Assembly: GCA_020284085.1 (NCBI GenBank)
Contig: JACEVL010000062.1
Location: 3,853,110 to 3,917,109, forward strand
Reading direction: 5' to 3'
DNA: 64,000 bases
DNA from: Aporrectodea caliginosa
Taxonomy: Eukaryota > Annelida > Clitellata > Crassiclitellata > Lumbricidae
Position numbers and translations under genes: made by a program. The notes beneath the pieces were generated by a model. That model did no database searches. It had not been told where the DNA came from and worked only from the letters and a program-made list of their open reading frames with translations. Of this stretch, positions 36,400 through 47,177 are shown piece by piece (position 1 is the stretch's first letter; the number at the start of each line of letters is the position of its first letter).

Positions 36400-36705
36400 G
36401 AGTCAGAAGGGTTGTCCAAAGGGTAGGCCGTAGGACCTCCTCGTCCGGTTTCCACAGGGTCAGAGAGTCGGAGTAGTTGTTAAGGCGGGTGTCGTGTATG
36501 TGAAGAATTGGAACGTGGAGGATCAGATGAGTCGTGGTAAGAGTTCTTAAAGAGGTGAGACTTTAGTTTCGAGTGGTCACCCCGACGGGTGATCGATGGA
36601 GGAGCCTGAGGAAGGTGATAGTGGGTGATTGGTAATGATGGTGGAGGAACCGAACAAGTGCGGAATTCGGGAGGCAGATCGTTCCAGAGACGTGTTGAAA
36701 ATTAC
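36400..36705 (-). mobile_element. LINE 3-prime end, second copy (partner 6231-6530)
   Basis: Alignable by eye with 6231-6530 throughout. On the minus strand it encodes WNDLPPEFRT-like residues and LKSHLFKNSYH, the terminal ORF2 block, then UTR. The two copies differ by many substitutions and short indels, so the family is old. Confidence 0.65.
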
Positions 36706-36852
36706 AGACCATTTCTAACCCTGGAATATAAGTCGTCGTCAATCGAGGAAACGAGAAGGTAATAATATAGGTAATTGAAAACTAGAAAGTCAAAATATTA
36801 TTAAAATATTATGAGACTAAGAAGATCTTAAAGAACTCTAGGACATAAAATG

Positions 36853-36955
36853 ACATGATATGTCACGGTGACCAAGAGGCCAACGCGCCGGCTTTCACCT
36901 CTGAGACTCGGGTTCGATTCCTGGGTCCATTATGTGAAGCATCGCATTCAGAACA
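36853..36955 (+). mobile_element. tRNA-like SINE head with perfect B-box
   Basis: A tRNA-Leu-like fold is suggested by ACGGTGACCAAGAGGCC (A-box region, one base off consensus), CTTTCACCTCTGAGACT and GGGTTCGATTCCTGGG with a perfect B-box (GGTTCGATTCC). No acceptor-stem pairing could be confirmed, so it is read as a SINE head rather than a tRNA gene. Confidence 0.5.
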
Positions 36956-37050
36956 GTGCATGGGCTTAGAAGCCATCTTCTTCAGCGAATCCAATACACA
37001 ATGGAAGTCTTCAGTCTCAAATCCTTGAACTGTTTATATGTATGTTTCAG

Positions 37051-37345
37051 GTGCCTACCGATGCTCCTCCGGCCAGCGTCCTCCACTGTGCACTGAGCAT
37101 CGCATAGCCGACGACGAGTCGAGTCGCCTCGTGCTGCGATGTACACCGGGTTCATAGTCCTGCTTGTCCTCATGGTCCTCTGCGCCGTCCTAGGAGCCGT
37201 CTACGCCTACATCTACTACACGTGGATCAACCCAAGGCGACACCGGATCCGGAAGTACGTTCTCCCTCAGACCCCGCCGAACGTTGAGACACCAAACCCC
37301 ACCCCGGCCAAGGGCGTTCACGTTTTCCTCTTCCGAAAGGCCTAA
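37051..37345 (+). CDS. Small single-pass membrane protein, 68 residues (copy 1)
   Basis: ATG at 37139, the first after an in-frame stop (TGA 37094), gives 68 codons ending TAA at 37343. Residues 5-27 (FIVLLVLMVLCAVLGAVYAY) are a strong membrane helix, followed by WINPRRHRIRK. The basic side would be cytoplasmic by the positive-inside rule, giving an outside N-terminus. The tail is Pro/Thr/Asn-rich (residues 43-56) and ends VFLFRKA. TTTATATGTATGTTTCAG at 37033-37050 looks like a 3-prime splice site, so the coding exon would start at 37051 with a 5-prime UTR exon upstream. The segment is GC-richer than its surroundings, and codons mostly end in C or G. Family not recognised. Confidence 0.5.
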
Positions 37346-38130
37346 CACCCCGTAATGCATGAAAGAATCTCTATTTACATATGGATCTTTAACTCTATCA
37401 TAATACCAGTGGTGCTTCTTATAGTTAACCATTCAAAAAGATGAGGAGTTTTATCGAAATGTCGCTATATAAATCCTATGTATTTTGCATTACAGCTGGT
37501 TCTGTGGAGATTCTAAATAACTTACGAACGCCTTTGACGGTGGAACGAATGCCGCAAATATCGAAAATTGGATTATAAGCCTTGCTCTCTGCAGACGCAA
37601 GACAAGATGCCCGTCGGACAAACAAACAACAGCCTCGAGATGGTTAGCCGAAGATGATGGATGTACGATGGAGATGATTGGATGACGGAGGAGATGATGA
37701 CCAGATGACTACGATGATCTGAATGAACAGATAACAGATCAGATGAACACTGTGGAGAAGCATAGTAGATCGCTGTTGCATGTCTGCTGCTGGCTCTGTA
37801 CAAATGCCTTTCATATCCATCCGATTGTGTGCTGTTCGTTGGTGCGTGCGAGAGTAAAGAACAGCAAGATGCATATTATGTACACACATGATATATACCT
37901 GTATATGTATATCTGTAACATTATGTGTGTATTGTTTGAATCTTTGGACTGTGTCTGTGCAGACCATTGTGTCTATCGTACTTCTGTAAATATTTATCTT
38001 TTCCTTGAGTGCTACTACAGGCCAGCTAAGATGTTGCTGTTCAAACTTCAAAGATAGGGTATACGTACGTAGCTACTGATCAAACAATCATTATATAAAT
38101 ACGCATAATACATATTCTCCAGCAGATACT

Positions 38131-38222
38131 ATATATATATATATTATAATTTATTATTATATATATTATTATTATATATATTATTATATATATAATTATA
38201 TATATATATTATATATATATAT
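38131..38222. repeat. AT/TTA microsatellite in duplication copy 1
   Basis: Irregular TATA/TTATTA tract. Length and interruptions are the same in copy 2 (40245-40336). Confidence 0.95.
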
Positions 38223-38424
38223 GTATCTGCCCTCCAATCCGCAGAGAAGGGGTGTTTCTAGTCCCATTTGCTCGAACTGTAGCTATGCAAAACTGAGCTT
38301 TTCCGTGGTGGGCTCCCACTTGAGCTGCGCCTGCTCCCTAAGACTCTTACTGAAGTGTTTTTCACTAGACTTAAAAACTATACTTTTTGGCCGTGCTGGA
38401 GTCAGGAGTGCCTCTGAGTAGGCC
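38221..38424 (+). pseudogene. LINE ORF2 C-terminal fragment (copy 1)
   Basis: The open frame ends with SYAKLSFSVVGSHL, then LRLLLKCFSLDLKTILFGRA and GVRSASE. This fits the conserved end of L2/CR1-like ORF2 (F-V-GP-LWNALP-LR...LKT-LF). The final VRSASE codons and the following bases match the tail of the SINE family in this window. The fragment is cut at 38425 by a hAT-like element. Dead 3-prime remnant. Confidence 0.65.
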
Positions 38425-39116
38425 TAGTCCTCTAAGAAATTACCGAGTGACTTAATGAGTTAGCGACTGACTTAACAACTTAGTCGACTAAGTCACATGC
38501 TTATCAACTGACTAAAGTCGCTTAGACTTGTCGACTGACTTATAACCACTTGCTATCGACTTCTTAGGTAATCCGGAATGTCTAGTACCGTAGTTACCTT
38601 ATAATGTAATGTATTTTATCGCTTACTGTACTGACAGACCGATGACTGTAAACTGTAAATACGAATTAATGAAAGAAGATGACAGACGCCCACGAGTGTT
38701 TATAAAAGGAATAAAATACGTGACTAAGTTCGAGGCCGCACTGTAGTGTTCGTTCAGCCTTCAATCCATTCGTATTGATTAATTCGATTGGGTCCAACCT
38801 ATTTTCAGAACAAGGCAACCTTAATAAAATCATTCAGTAAACGAAACCTTGGGGCGCGGTGGTGTAGGGGTATGTTCGGTGCCTTGCAGCCAGGAGGGTT
38901 GCAGGGTCGAATCCACCTCAAGCCGTCGTGTAGGGACCTTGAGCAAGTCCTTCGAGCACAATTATTGCTCTGCGATATAATTGCTTCTGCGCCGCCAAGC
39001 CGTGTGCACTTCTGAGGGTGGGGCAACCTTAGTAAGAAGGGCGTTATCAACGATCAGTTGTATTGTAACCTAGCCTTAATATAGTTTTCTGCCAGTTATT
39101 TCTTGATCCTAATGTC
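38425..39116. mobile_element. hAT-like element, left part (copy 1, cut by duplication boundary)
   Basis: Starts TAGTCC and contains repeated CGACTGACTTA / GACTTAGTCG words, alignable with the left 200 bp of the complete element at 42056. A SINE (38851) is nested in it. The right end is missing because copy 2 begins at 39117. Confidence 0.6.
38851..39055 (+). mobile_element. tRNA-derived SINE, copy 2
   Basis: Same A-box (TGGTGTAGGGG) as copy 1; the B-box is mutated (GGGTCGAATCC). The tail is degraded to AAGGGCGTTATCAACG. Inserted in the hAT-like element. Confidence 0.8.
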
Positions 39117-39164
39117 GGAAGTCTTCAGTCTCAAATCCTTGAACTGTTTATATGTATGTTTCAG

Positions 39165-39459
39165 GTGCCTACCGATGCTCCTCCGGCCAGCGTCCTCCAC
39201 TGTGCACTGAGCATCGCATAGCCGACGACGAGTCGAGTCGCCTCGTGCTGCGATGTACACCGGGTTCATAGTCCTGCTTGTCCTCATGGTCCTCTGCGCC
39301 GTCCTAGGAGCCGTCTACGCCTACATCTACTACACGTGGATCAACCCAAGGCGACACCGGATCCGGAAGTACGTTCTCCCTCAGACCCCGCCGAACGTTG
39401 AGACACCAAACCCCACCCCGGCCAAGGGCGTTCACGTTTTCCTCTTCCGAAAGGCCTAA
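39165..39459 (+). CDS. Small single-pass membrane protein, 68 residues (copy 2)
   Basis: Identical in sequence to the copy at 37139, with the ATG at 39253. The putative acceptor AG at 39163-39164 is also duplicated. Only 48 bp upstream of the acceptor are within the duplicated unit, so if the true promoter and first exon lie left of 37003, this copy has none of its own and could only be expressed by read-through splicing from copy 1. Confidence 0.45.
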
Positions 39460-40334
39460 CACCCCGTAATGCATGAAAGAATCTCTATTTACATATGGAT
39501 CTTTAACTCTATCATAATACCAGTGGTGCTTCTTATAGTTAACCATTCAAAAAGATGAGGAGTTTTATCGAAATGTCGCTATATAAATCCTATGTATTTT
39601 GCATTACAGCTGGTTCTGTGGAGATTCTAAATAACTTACGAACGCCTTTGACGGTGGAACGAATGCCGCAAATATCGAAAATTGGATTATAAGCCTTGCT
39701 CTCTGCAGACGCAAGACAAGATGCCCGTCGGACAAACAAACAACAGCCTCGAGATGGTTAGCCGAAGATGATGGATGTACGATGGAGATGATTGGATGAC
39801 GGAGGAGATGATGACCAGATGACTACGATGATCTGAATGAACAGATAACAGATCAGATGAACACTGTGGAGAAGCATAGTAGATCGCTGTTGCATGTCTG
39901 CTGCTGGCTCTGTACAAATGCCTTTCATATCCATCCGATTGTGTGCTGTTCGTTGGTGCGTGCGAGAGTAAAGAACAGCAAGATGCATATTATGTACACA
40001 CATGATATATACCTGTATATGTATATCTGTAACATTATGTGTGTATTGTTTGAATCTTTGGACTGTGTCTGTGCAGACCATTGTGTCTATCGTACTTCTG
40101 TAAATATTTATCTTTTCCTTGAGTGCTACTACAGGCCAGCTAAGATGTTGCTGTTCAAACTTCAAAGATAGGGTATACGTACGTAGCTACTGATCAAACA
40201 ATCATTATATAAATACGCATAATACATATTCTCCAGCAGATACTATATATATATATATTATAATTTATTATTATATATATTATTATTATATATATTATTA
40301 TATATATAATTATATATATATATTATATATATAT

Positions 40335-40538
40335 ATGTATCTGCCCTCCAATCCGCAGAGAAGGGGTGTTTCTAGTCCCATTTGCTCGAACTGTAGCTAT
40401 GCAAAACTGAGCTTTTCCGTGGTGGGCTCCCACTTGAGCTGCGCCTGCTCCCTAAGACTCTTACTGAAGTGTTTTTCACTAGACTTAAAAACTATACTTT
40501 TTGGCCGTGCTGGAGTCAGGAGTGCCTCTGAGTAGGCC
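40335..40538 (+). pseudogene. LINE ORF2 C-terminal fragment (copy 2)
   Basis: Duplicate of 38221-38424; the same VRSASE end is cut by the hAT-like element at 40539. Confidence 0.65.
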
Positions 40539-41580
40539 TAGTCCTCTAAGAAATTACCGAGTGACTTAATGAGTTAGCGACTGACTTAACAACTTAGTCG
40601 ACTAAGTCACATGCTTATCAACTGACTAAAGTCGCTTAGACTTGTCGACTGACTTATAACCACTTGCTATCGACTTCTTAGGTAATCCGGAATGTCTAGT
40701 ACCGTAGTTACCTTATAATGTAATGTATTTTATCGCTTACTGTACTGACAGACCGATGACTGTAAACTGTAAATACGAATTAATGAAAGAAGATGACAGA
40801 CGCCCACGAGTGTTTATAAAAGGAATAAAATACGTGACTAAGTTCGAGGCCGCACTGTAGTGTTCGTTCAGCCTTCAATCCATTCGTATTGATTAATTCG
40901 ATTGGGTCCAACCTATTTTCAGAACAAGGCAACCTTAATAAAATCATTCAGTAAACGAAACCTTGGGGCGCGGTGGTGTAGGGGTATGTTCGGTGCCTTG
41001 CAGCCAGGAGGGTTGCAGGGTCGAATCCACCTCAAGCCGTCGTGTAGGGACCTTGAGCAAGTCCTTCGAGCACAATTATTGCTCTGCGATATAATTGCTT
41101 CTGCGCCGCCAAGCCGTGTGCACTTCTGAGGGTGGGGCAACCTTAGTAAGAAGGGCGTTATCAACGATCAGTTGTATTGTAACCTAGCCTTAATATAGTT
41201 TTCTGCCAGTTATTTCTTGATCCTAATGTCGAGCAACGTTCCTTGCATTCAGCCACCGTATTGCGACTATTTCTACACCACTTTACATTCTAAAATAGTA
41301 CTAGGCCTATGTCAGCAGTTTTATTTAATAGTAATCTGATATCGACTGATTGCAAGACTGTTAATCTGTCGCACTGTGACTCGTACCTTAGAATGATGCA
41401 AGTGTCGCGTTTGTCCTACTGCTGATGTCTTCGTCAAAAGTCGAAACTAGCAGACCGCGATTTAATCAAAATATAAAGTGAACAAAGCCGCTAGTAGTCA
41501 GTAACTTAGCAACTGTTTTCGACTTGAGGGCTTAGCTGCGGCGGTGGCGGCGGATGGTGGCGGCTGGGGGGGGGCGGCTA
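40539..41580. mobile_element. Older hAT-like element with nested SINE
   Basis: The left end TAGTCC and motif-rich 200 bp align with 42056-42260. The right end (41500-41580: AGTAACTTAGCAACTG, GACTTGAGGGCTTAGC, GGCGG repeats) aligns with 42880-43015. The right terminus is diverged and no 8-bp flank match was found. The SINE at 40965-41169 accounts for the extra length. No transposase frame, so non-autonomous. Confidence 0.6.
40965..41169 (+). mobile_element. tRNA-derived SINE, copy 3
   Basis: Tandem-duplication partner of the SINE at 38851, with the same mutated B-box. Confidence 0.8.
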
Positions 41581-42047
41581 TACACTGACCAGCTGCCTGC
41601 ATTTTGTCGGATTTTTTCTCCAGTCATTTGATGCGTTAATTAAACGAAAGATGAACCTCTGCTATAGTGTTTGGAACCGAATTAGGCCAACACTCGCTTA
41701 CTCACACCGCGCCTTCCTACTCGGTCAATGCACTCGCTAATGTTCGCTCGCTCACTCTCTGCAAGGGACAGCATAGACCAATGCTTGATGAAAGCGTCTG
41801 CAGGCTAAGCTGATATCCTTCTTAGCACGTGCTGTATTTAGACCTGTGTAATTAGGTCAAAGACCTAAATGAATGCGGTCAACAACACGTGCAGTTTCAA
41901 GTGACGAAGCATCGTATGCCGTAATTATCCTCTTTGTTTTACAGAGTAGAACTAATATGCAACGCCACCTGTTGAGTCACACTATCTGGGTCATTGGCGA
42001 ATGGAAAGCCTAAGATACACCAAGAGGTAAACCGATTAGTCTGTGTG
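41581..42047. other. Non-coding stretch between two hAT-like elements
   Basis: No gene recognised. Confidence 0.5.
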
Positions 42048-43030
42048 TGTTGTAGTAGTCCCCGGAGTCGCTAACAGAAGCGTTAGCGACTGACTTGGAG
42101 AGTTAGCGACTGACTTAGCGACTGACTTGACCAAGTCACTTGCTTTATCGACTGACTAAGTCGCTTAGGCTTATCGACTGACTTAACGATTTGATATCGA
42201 CTTTTCGGGTACCTCTATTAGTTACCTAACAATAAAATGCATTTTACGGCGTACTGTAAAGTCACGTTTCGCTGCACGTCATGGTTTGTGGCCAAATAAA
42301 GCGGTGGTACATCTAAATTAATAGCAAATATTGGCCTATACATCAACCAAGTCAAAATTATCAAACCATTATCGCGTTACATTTAATCAGATAAGAAACT
42401 AACGCATGCAGCATTCAAGTCTGCCTATATTAGAACGCCTAATGTAGGTACATGTATGTCTCACCCAGGTCTACCAGTAGTTCGTCAAAATGGACCCACA
42501 AACACCGGATTTCTCTCGAAAGGGCAAATGGACGCCTATTTTCCCTAATTTCACAAACATATAAATTTTTCCGGAATCATCTTTAGTTGTACCGTGTTTA
42601 AAGACACTGAAACCAGCGTATTTTCAACGCAAAGTTTGCTTCGAAGACACGCCATTTTCAATTAAAGAAGTGCGCCACGTTAAATAACTTGACAGAAAAA
42701 TCTGACTGTTGATAGGATCAACGTATATTAGGCTTCGATGGTTGATAGTAAGTCTAAATATGGACTCCTTGGAAGTTAGTGTATATATAGTAAAGCAAGT
42801 AAGTAGTACTAGGTAGGCAGTAAGGTAGTAAATAAATAACTGCTGATATATTAGGTGGACAAAGTCGATAGCAGTCGATAGCTTAGCGACTGACTTCGAC
42901 TTGAGGGCTTAGCGGCGGCGGCGCGGCGGTGACTTGGTCCAGTCGATAGCCTTAGCGACTGACTTCGACTTGAGGGCTTAGCGACTGGCGGCGGCGGCGG
43001 ATGGCGGCGGTTCCGGGGACTATGTTGTAG
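42048..43030. mobile_element. Complete non-autonomous hAT-like element with 8-bp target duplication
   Basis: The element is 42056-43022 (967 bp). Terminal inverted repeats are TAGTCCCCGGA and TCCGGGGACTA, 11 bp perfect. TGTTGTAG occurs at 42048-42055 and again at 43023-43030, a perfect 8-bp duplication as hAT (also P and Merlin) elements make. Both ends carry multiple TTAGCGACTGACTT words, like the subterminal transposase-binding repeats of hAT elements; the right end adds GGCGGCGG tracts. No frame of useful length, so transposase must come from elsewhere. Confidence 0.85.
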
Positions 43031-44620
43031 GCCTACATGTATGTAGGTTTCTCATCATTTAATATAGCACCTTCTGGTAGTCTATCTTTCAATTTCAAAA
43101 GCGCTGCGCTCGCTAAGACGATTGATGTTAAAGCTACTCAAAAGAACATGAATGTTCATTCGTAAATAAATAACGCTCAAATAACTCGAAAAATCACCAG
43201 TGATGGTTTGCTGCACACACGTAGAGTCCCAATTTGAGCCACAATTTACATTAGAAAGTGAGCTAAGAATTATGTCTATACAATTCTCTAAATATTGTGT
43301 AGACGATCGGTCTAAAATATGGACGTGGACTTAACATCTATTAAGTATTAGCCTATAGTTTTGAGGTCTTTGTTATCGGATAACTGTAGACGAATTGCAA
43401 TAAAGTTTGGACATACACTATTGAACGTTCACATTTAGGGAAAACATCAGCTTTAATGTAGCAAAATTCACTTCTACTATAGCACATTTCCATCCCTCAT
43501 CCAACATTTCCATCCCTCATCCAACATTTCCATCCCTCATCCAACATTTCCATCCCTCATCCAACATTTCCATCCCTCATCCAACTTCTACTTCTGTTAT
43601 CAATATTTTGTTCGCTCATGCCACTTCTAGTTTTACTGCAATAATTTAGCATCAATACAGTGATTTCATCTCTCATCCAACTTCTAGTTTTACTATAGCA
43701 TATATTTATGAACTGCTGTACGTATTTGGATTTTGGTATATGCCTATATAGTATATATGTATAGTACATATATAGGCACATATATGTGTGTGTGAGTATA
43801 TATAATTACAGGCTTCGATCCGCACAGGCTAAAATCTATATTCACAGAACGAGACTCCGATTTTATAAAGAGGTCTTTTCTGCGCAGTAGGCCTAGATCC
43901 AATTACAGACCTACAATCAAGAGGAAGATTTTGCAGGAGAAATTATTGTAGTTTTATGGATCTGTCAAAACAGTCTATATAAACAAGCAACTCGAGAGCA
44001 AACGACAAAAGGCATCAGCTTTCATGCTAATTGCATAGCCCTAATTGGTCCGTCTACCTGTCTGTCAGTCCATACGTCTGTCTGTCTGTGTCTCGTTCTC
44101 TCTCTAGCTAATTATAGCCCTCCTTCCTGGAATTTCCTGGGCACTAAACCTGAGCCAGTTATTGCCTTCCCTGTTTGCAAGCTTTTTCTAACCTAAATCG
44201 TAGATTGTTGCGTCGTCAAAAGAGTCACCAGTTTAATATTCTCAATTTCACTTGACAAATAGCAAAGTAACTAACGATATAATATGATGGCAAACGATAT
44301 GAAGGAGGAGAAGCAATAAATATGCTGCGACCAACTTCGCAGATACCGTAATACTGTATCCGACAATGCGTACAAAAGAACTGCACGCTGCACTTAGACC
44401 TAATCCAAATCACAACTAAAGCGCATGCGCGTCCATGCCTGTAACGTGAACCATGTTACATGTAGTTTCTGGTTGCACAGATAGTATACGAAACTTAAAC
44501 TCTGCTGTAGTTGGCACACGTTGCTCATCCATTCCAGTCTCTGTTTCTATTTAGAATACTAGTATGCGACGCTCATACAAATGTTCAGATGCACGCGCAC
44601 ACATAGGCTACATACCCACC
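43031..44620. other. Non-coding stretch with a 20-bp tandem repeat
   Basis: Apart from the tandem repeat at 43486-43586 and minor TA/TG and TCTG runs, nothing was recognised. Confidence 0.5.
43486..43586. repeat. 20-bp tandem repeat, five copies
   Basis: Five almost exact units of CATTTCCATCCCTCATCCAA, with looser copies (CTCATCCAACTTCTA) to about 43690. Head-to-tail without spacers. Confidence 0.92.
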
Positions 44621-45204
44621 CACCCACCCAGGCGCGTAACTAGCATTACGCAATTACGCAAATGCGTAAAGATTTTAGCAGCTCTCAAAATTTTTTAACC
44701 GTTTAGATTACTTTTTGACATTCTAGAATCTAGATTACTATTATTCGTTGAATTTCTAATGTGCAGACTTTATAAATGTACAGTCAGTAAAACATTTCCC
44801 TTCGCCGGCATAGTGAAGACTCTGCAAATTTCGTGGCACTTCTGAAATTTCGATCACAGACCGACACTATAGATTAAATCATCGTAAGCTAATGTCATCT
44901 GGTCCACGCAAACCCCAGTACATAAGTCCGTTGATTCAAAAATCAGCTGATCCACCTGTGTGGCCTGTGAGTTCGAGACATTATTGTGGCAGAATGTCGT
45001 GCGGCTAGGTTGTACACTTTATTGTTTGATGCAAGCACAGAACAGATATCGGTCAGCTTATACGATATGTTGATAGCGTGAACAACCCGGTTCTCAGCAT
45101 GTGGCAAAAGAACAATTTATAGGGCCTAACTGTCATCCCAAGTTTTCCCAACGCTTGACACCACTGGCGAAACTATTGCGACACTCGTAAAGCAGCAGCT
45201 TTAT

Positions 45205-46770
45205 GAAGTTGGTTTCTGTATATGTTAAGGTATCTTGATAAGGACAATTTGCTGCCGACTTTTCAATCTGGTTTTCGTAAGGGCCACTCCACGGAGACCC
45301 TGTTAGTTCGCCTCCTCTCTGATATCTATGGGGCTATTGATAGGTCACAGGTCATCCTCTTAGCATTATTTGCTGTCAGCACGGCGTTTAACACCGTCGA
45401 TCACGATATCATTCTTAGGCGCCTATCTACCTCGTTTGGCCTTTCTGGTAACTTTCTTGACTGGATTGTTTCCTACCTCCATCACCGTTCCTTCTCTGCG
45501 GTCTACGTGTCTACTAGGACTCCATGTGTTCCTGTCCCGTTTGGCCTGCCCCAGGAATCTGTGCTGGGCCCTCTAATTATATTATTTATACTGCTGATAC
45601 TGGTCCTCTCCTGGCCTCTTGCTGAGCCTTGCTCTTTGCTGAACCAATCTTATGCGGGTGACCTGCAGGCGTTTTTGCACTGTCCTGCGTCAGCAGCCAT
45701 TACCGAAGCCCGGGCCATGAACCGGGCAATGGAGGCTCTCGAGGCCTGGATGTCCTCCAATCGCCTGCGGCTAAACTCATCTGAGACCCAGTTCATTTGG
45801 CTTGGCACGCGCCAGCAGCTCGCCAAAATTGATTTGGAGGCCCTTGCCCAGGAGTTCCCGCAGATTACTTTCTCACAATGGCAAAGAAATTAATTAATTG
45901 ATAAATCCAGGCAGGCTATCAACTTTATAAAATAAAATTATAGGCGTGTATGTAATGAGATCGACGATCGTCATGAAAACTGCAATCTCTTAGAGAAAAT
46001 AACATATCCAAAATTAAGTGGCCAAGGCAGCATTTTGGGCCGTCGCCCCGGGCGGCATTTCAGCTCCGTACGCCATTGCTTTCTCATCCTTTGTCCGGGA
46101 CCTTGGTGTCACATTAGACCTTGAACTAACGTTCACGCGGCATATCAGCCTGCTATGCCGCGATTGTGTATACCAGCTGCGTCAGCTTAGAGAGGTCTTC
46201 CGTTCCTTAACCTTTAATACTGCTTTAATGCTTACCCACTTCTTTGTTGTTTCCCGTCTTGATTATTGCAGCGCCCTCTGCGTGGGTTTTCCGGCGAGTC
46301 GGGTTGGGTGCTTGGTTCGGGTCTTACGCTCGGCGGCACGCTATATTGGTTGCATCCCAAGATTCCGCCATGTTACTGATTATATGCGGGATGTCTTGCA
46401 TTGGCTTCCTTTCCCACAGTGGATCGCTTACCGGATCTCTTCCTTGGTCTGGCGCTGATGTGGTCTCTGTTTATCTACAGGAGCACCACCCTCAGCATCC
46501 AGCACCGTGGTTATCCTCGCTCTTCTAGGCAGGCTGAGGTTCTTGTCTCCCGGTCGCGGACTTCTATTCTGCAGCGCCGTGCTTTTTCTGTTGCTGGCCT
46601 GCAATCTGGAATGGGCTTCCTTTGGCACTACGCCTAATGCCGAGAGCCCTTCAGATCACGTTCTATTCTAACTTCAAGACTGTTCGGACTTCGGAGTTGG
46701 GTCGGGTGCGCTCCTAAGTAGATAATCTTGAAGGGGCGCTATGTAAATCTCTGTAATGAATGAATGAATC
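45205..46770 (+). pseudogene. LINE reverse-transcriptase copy (L2/CR1-like), interrupted by a MITE
   Basis: ORF2 from within the RT: LLPTFQSGFRKGHSTETLL, motif A region FAVSTAFNTVDHD (D to N), motif B GLPQESVLGPL (PQGS to PQES), motif C YAGDL (YADD to YAGD), thumb LNSSETQFIWLG. After the MITE (45876-46078) the same frame resumes at SFVRDLGVTLDLELTF, HFFVVSRLDYCSALCVGFPA and VLHWLPFPQWIAYRI, with further breaks to the end. The 3-prime end is CTTGAAGGGGCGCTATGTAA plus AATG repeats. Mutations at three catalytic motifs show it is inactive. The tail matches the SINE family. Confidence 0.85.
45868..46086. mobile_element. 203-bp MITE inside the LINE, 8-bp target duplication
   Basis: Element 45876-46078 begins CAATGGC and ends GCCATTG. 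CTTTCTCA occurs at 45868-45875 and 46079-46086, perfect. The LINE reading frame is continuous if the element and one CTTTCTCA are ignored, which confirms the boundaries independently. The 8-bp duplication suggests a hAT-type mover; the 7-bp TIR is short. Confidence 0.88.
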
Positions 46771-47177
46771 ATAATTTGCCAAAGAGCTGATGTAAAATGT
46801 TATTACTTTTAACCAAAAAGATTGTCTCCAAAATGGACCATTACAAATCAACAAATAAATTTATTTTCTTATGCTTTAGTTAATTGCTTTGATGAGTCTG
46901 TCTGTTTCTAGTCTACGTTGGTTGCTGGGACTTTGCAGCTGAACCCATTTTAAAAATCAAATTATGAAATTATAATTATAATTTTCCAAAGAACTTATGT
47001 AAAATGTTATTACTTTGAATCAAAAGTTGGTCTCCAAAATGCACCATTACAAACCCCAAAATGAAAATTTTTCTTACCCTGGGGAGAGGGCACAGCCCCC
47101 TCCCCAGACCCCTCCCCTCAGAGTTCTTCAAAACTGCGTAATTTTATGGAAGACCTGGTTACGCCACTGCACCCACC

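Larger units (their letters stand above)
37003..39116. repeat. Direct tandem duplication, copy 1 (2114 bp)
   Basis: Starts GGAAGTCTTCAG and ends CTAATGTC; the next base begins copy 2. It contains a splice-acceptor-like site, a small membrane-protein ORF, an AT microsatellite, a LINE C-terminal fragment, the left part of a hAT-like element and a SINE. Confidence 0.95.
39117..41230. repeat. Direct tandem duplication, copy 2 (2114 bp)
   Basis: Exact repeat of 37003-39116 wherever compared, with a constant offset of 2114. After 41230 the sequence continues into the rest of the hAT-like element, so the original locus is this side of the pair. Confidence 0.95.
44621..47177. mobile_element. hAT-like element carrying a nested LINE
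   Basis: Outer element 44629-47169: left end CAGGCGCGTAACTAG, right end (reverse complement) CAGTGGCGTAACCAG, 12 of 15 identical. CACCCACC lies at both flanks (44621-44628, 47170-47177), but the site is a CCCA microsatellite, so that match could be trivial. The right inner part has a C-rich block (CCCCTCCCCAGACCCC) and a direct repeat of about 70 bp (46780-46850 with 46985-47055). Without the LINE it is about 1 kb and non-coding. Confidence 0.6.

Noticed and set aside
40531..40538. 8-bp duplication AGTAGGCC for the older hAT-like element
   Set aside because: The corresponding bases after 41580 (TACACTGA) do not match; the right end is probably lost or diverged.
43486..43586. Possible CRISPR-like array
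   Set aside because: 20-bp units are directly head-to-tail without spacers, in a eukaryotic context; an ordinary minisatellite.
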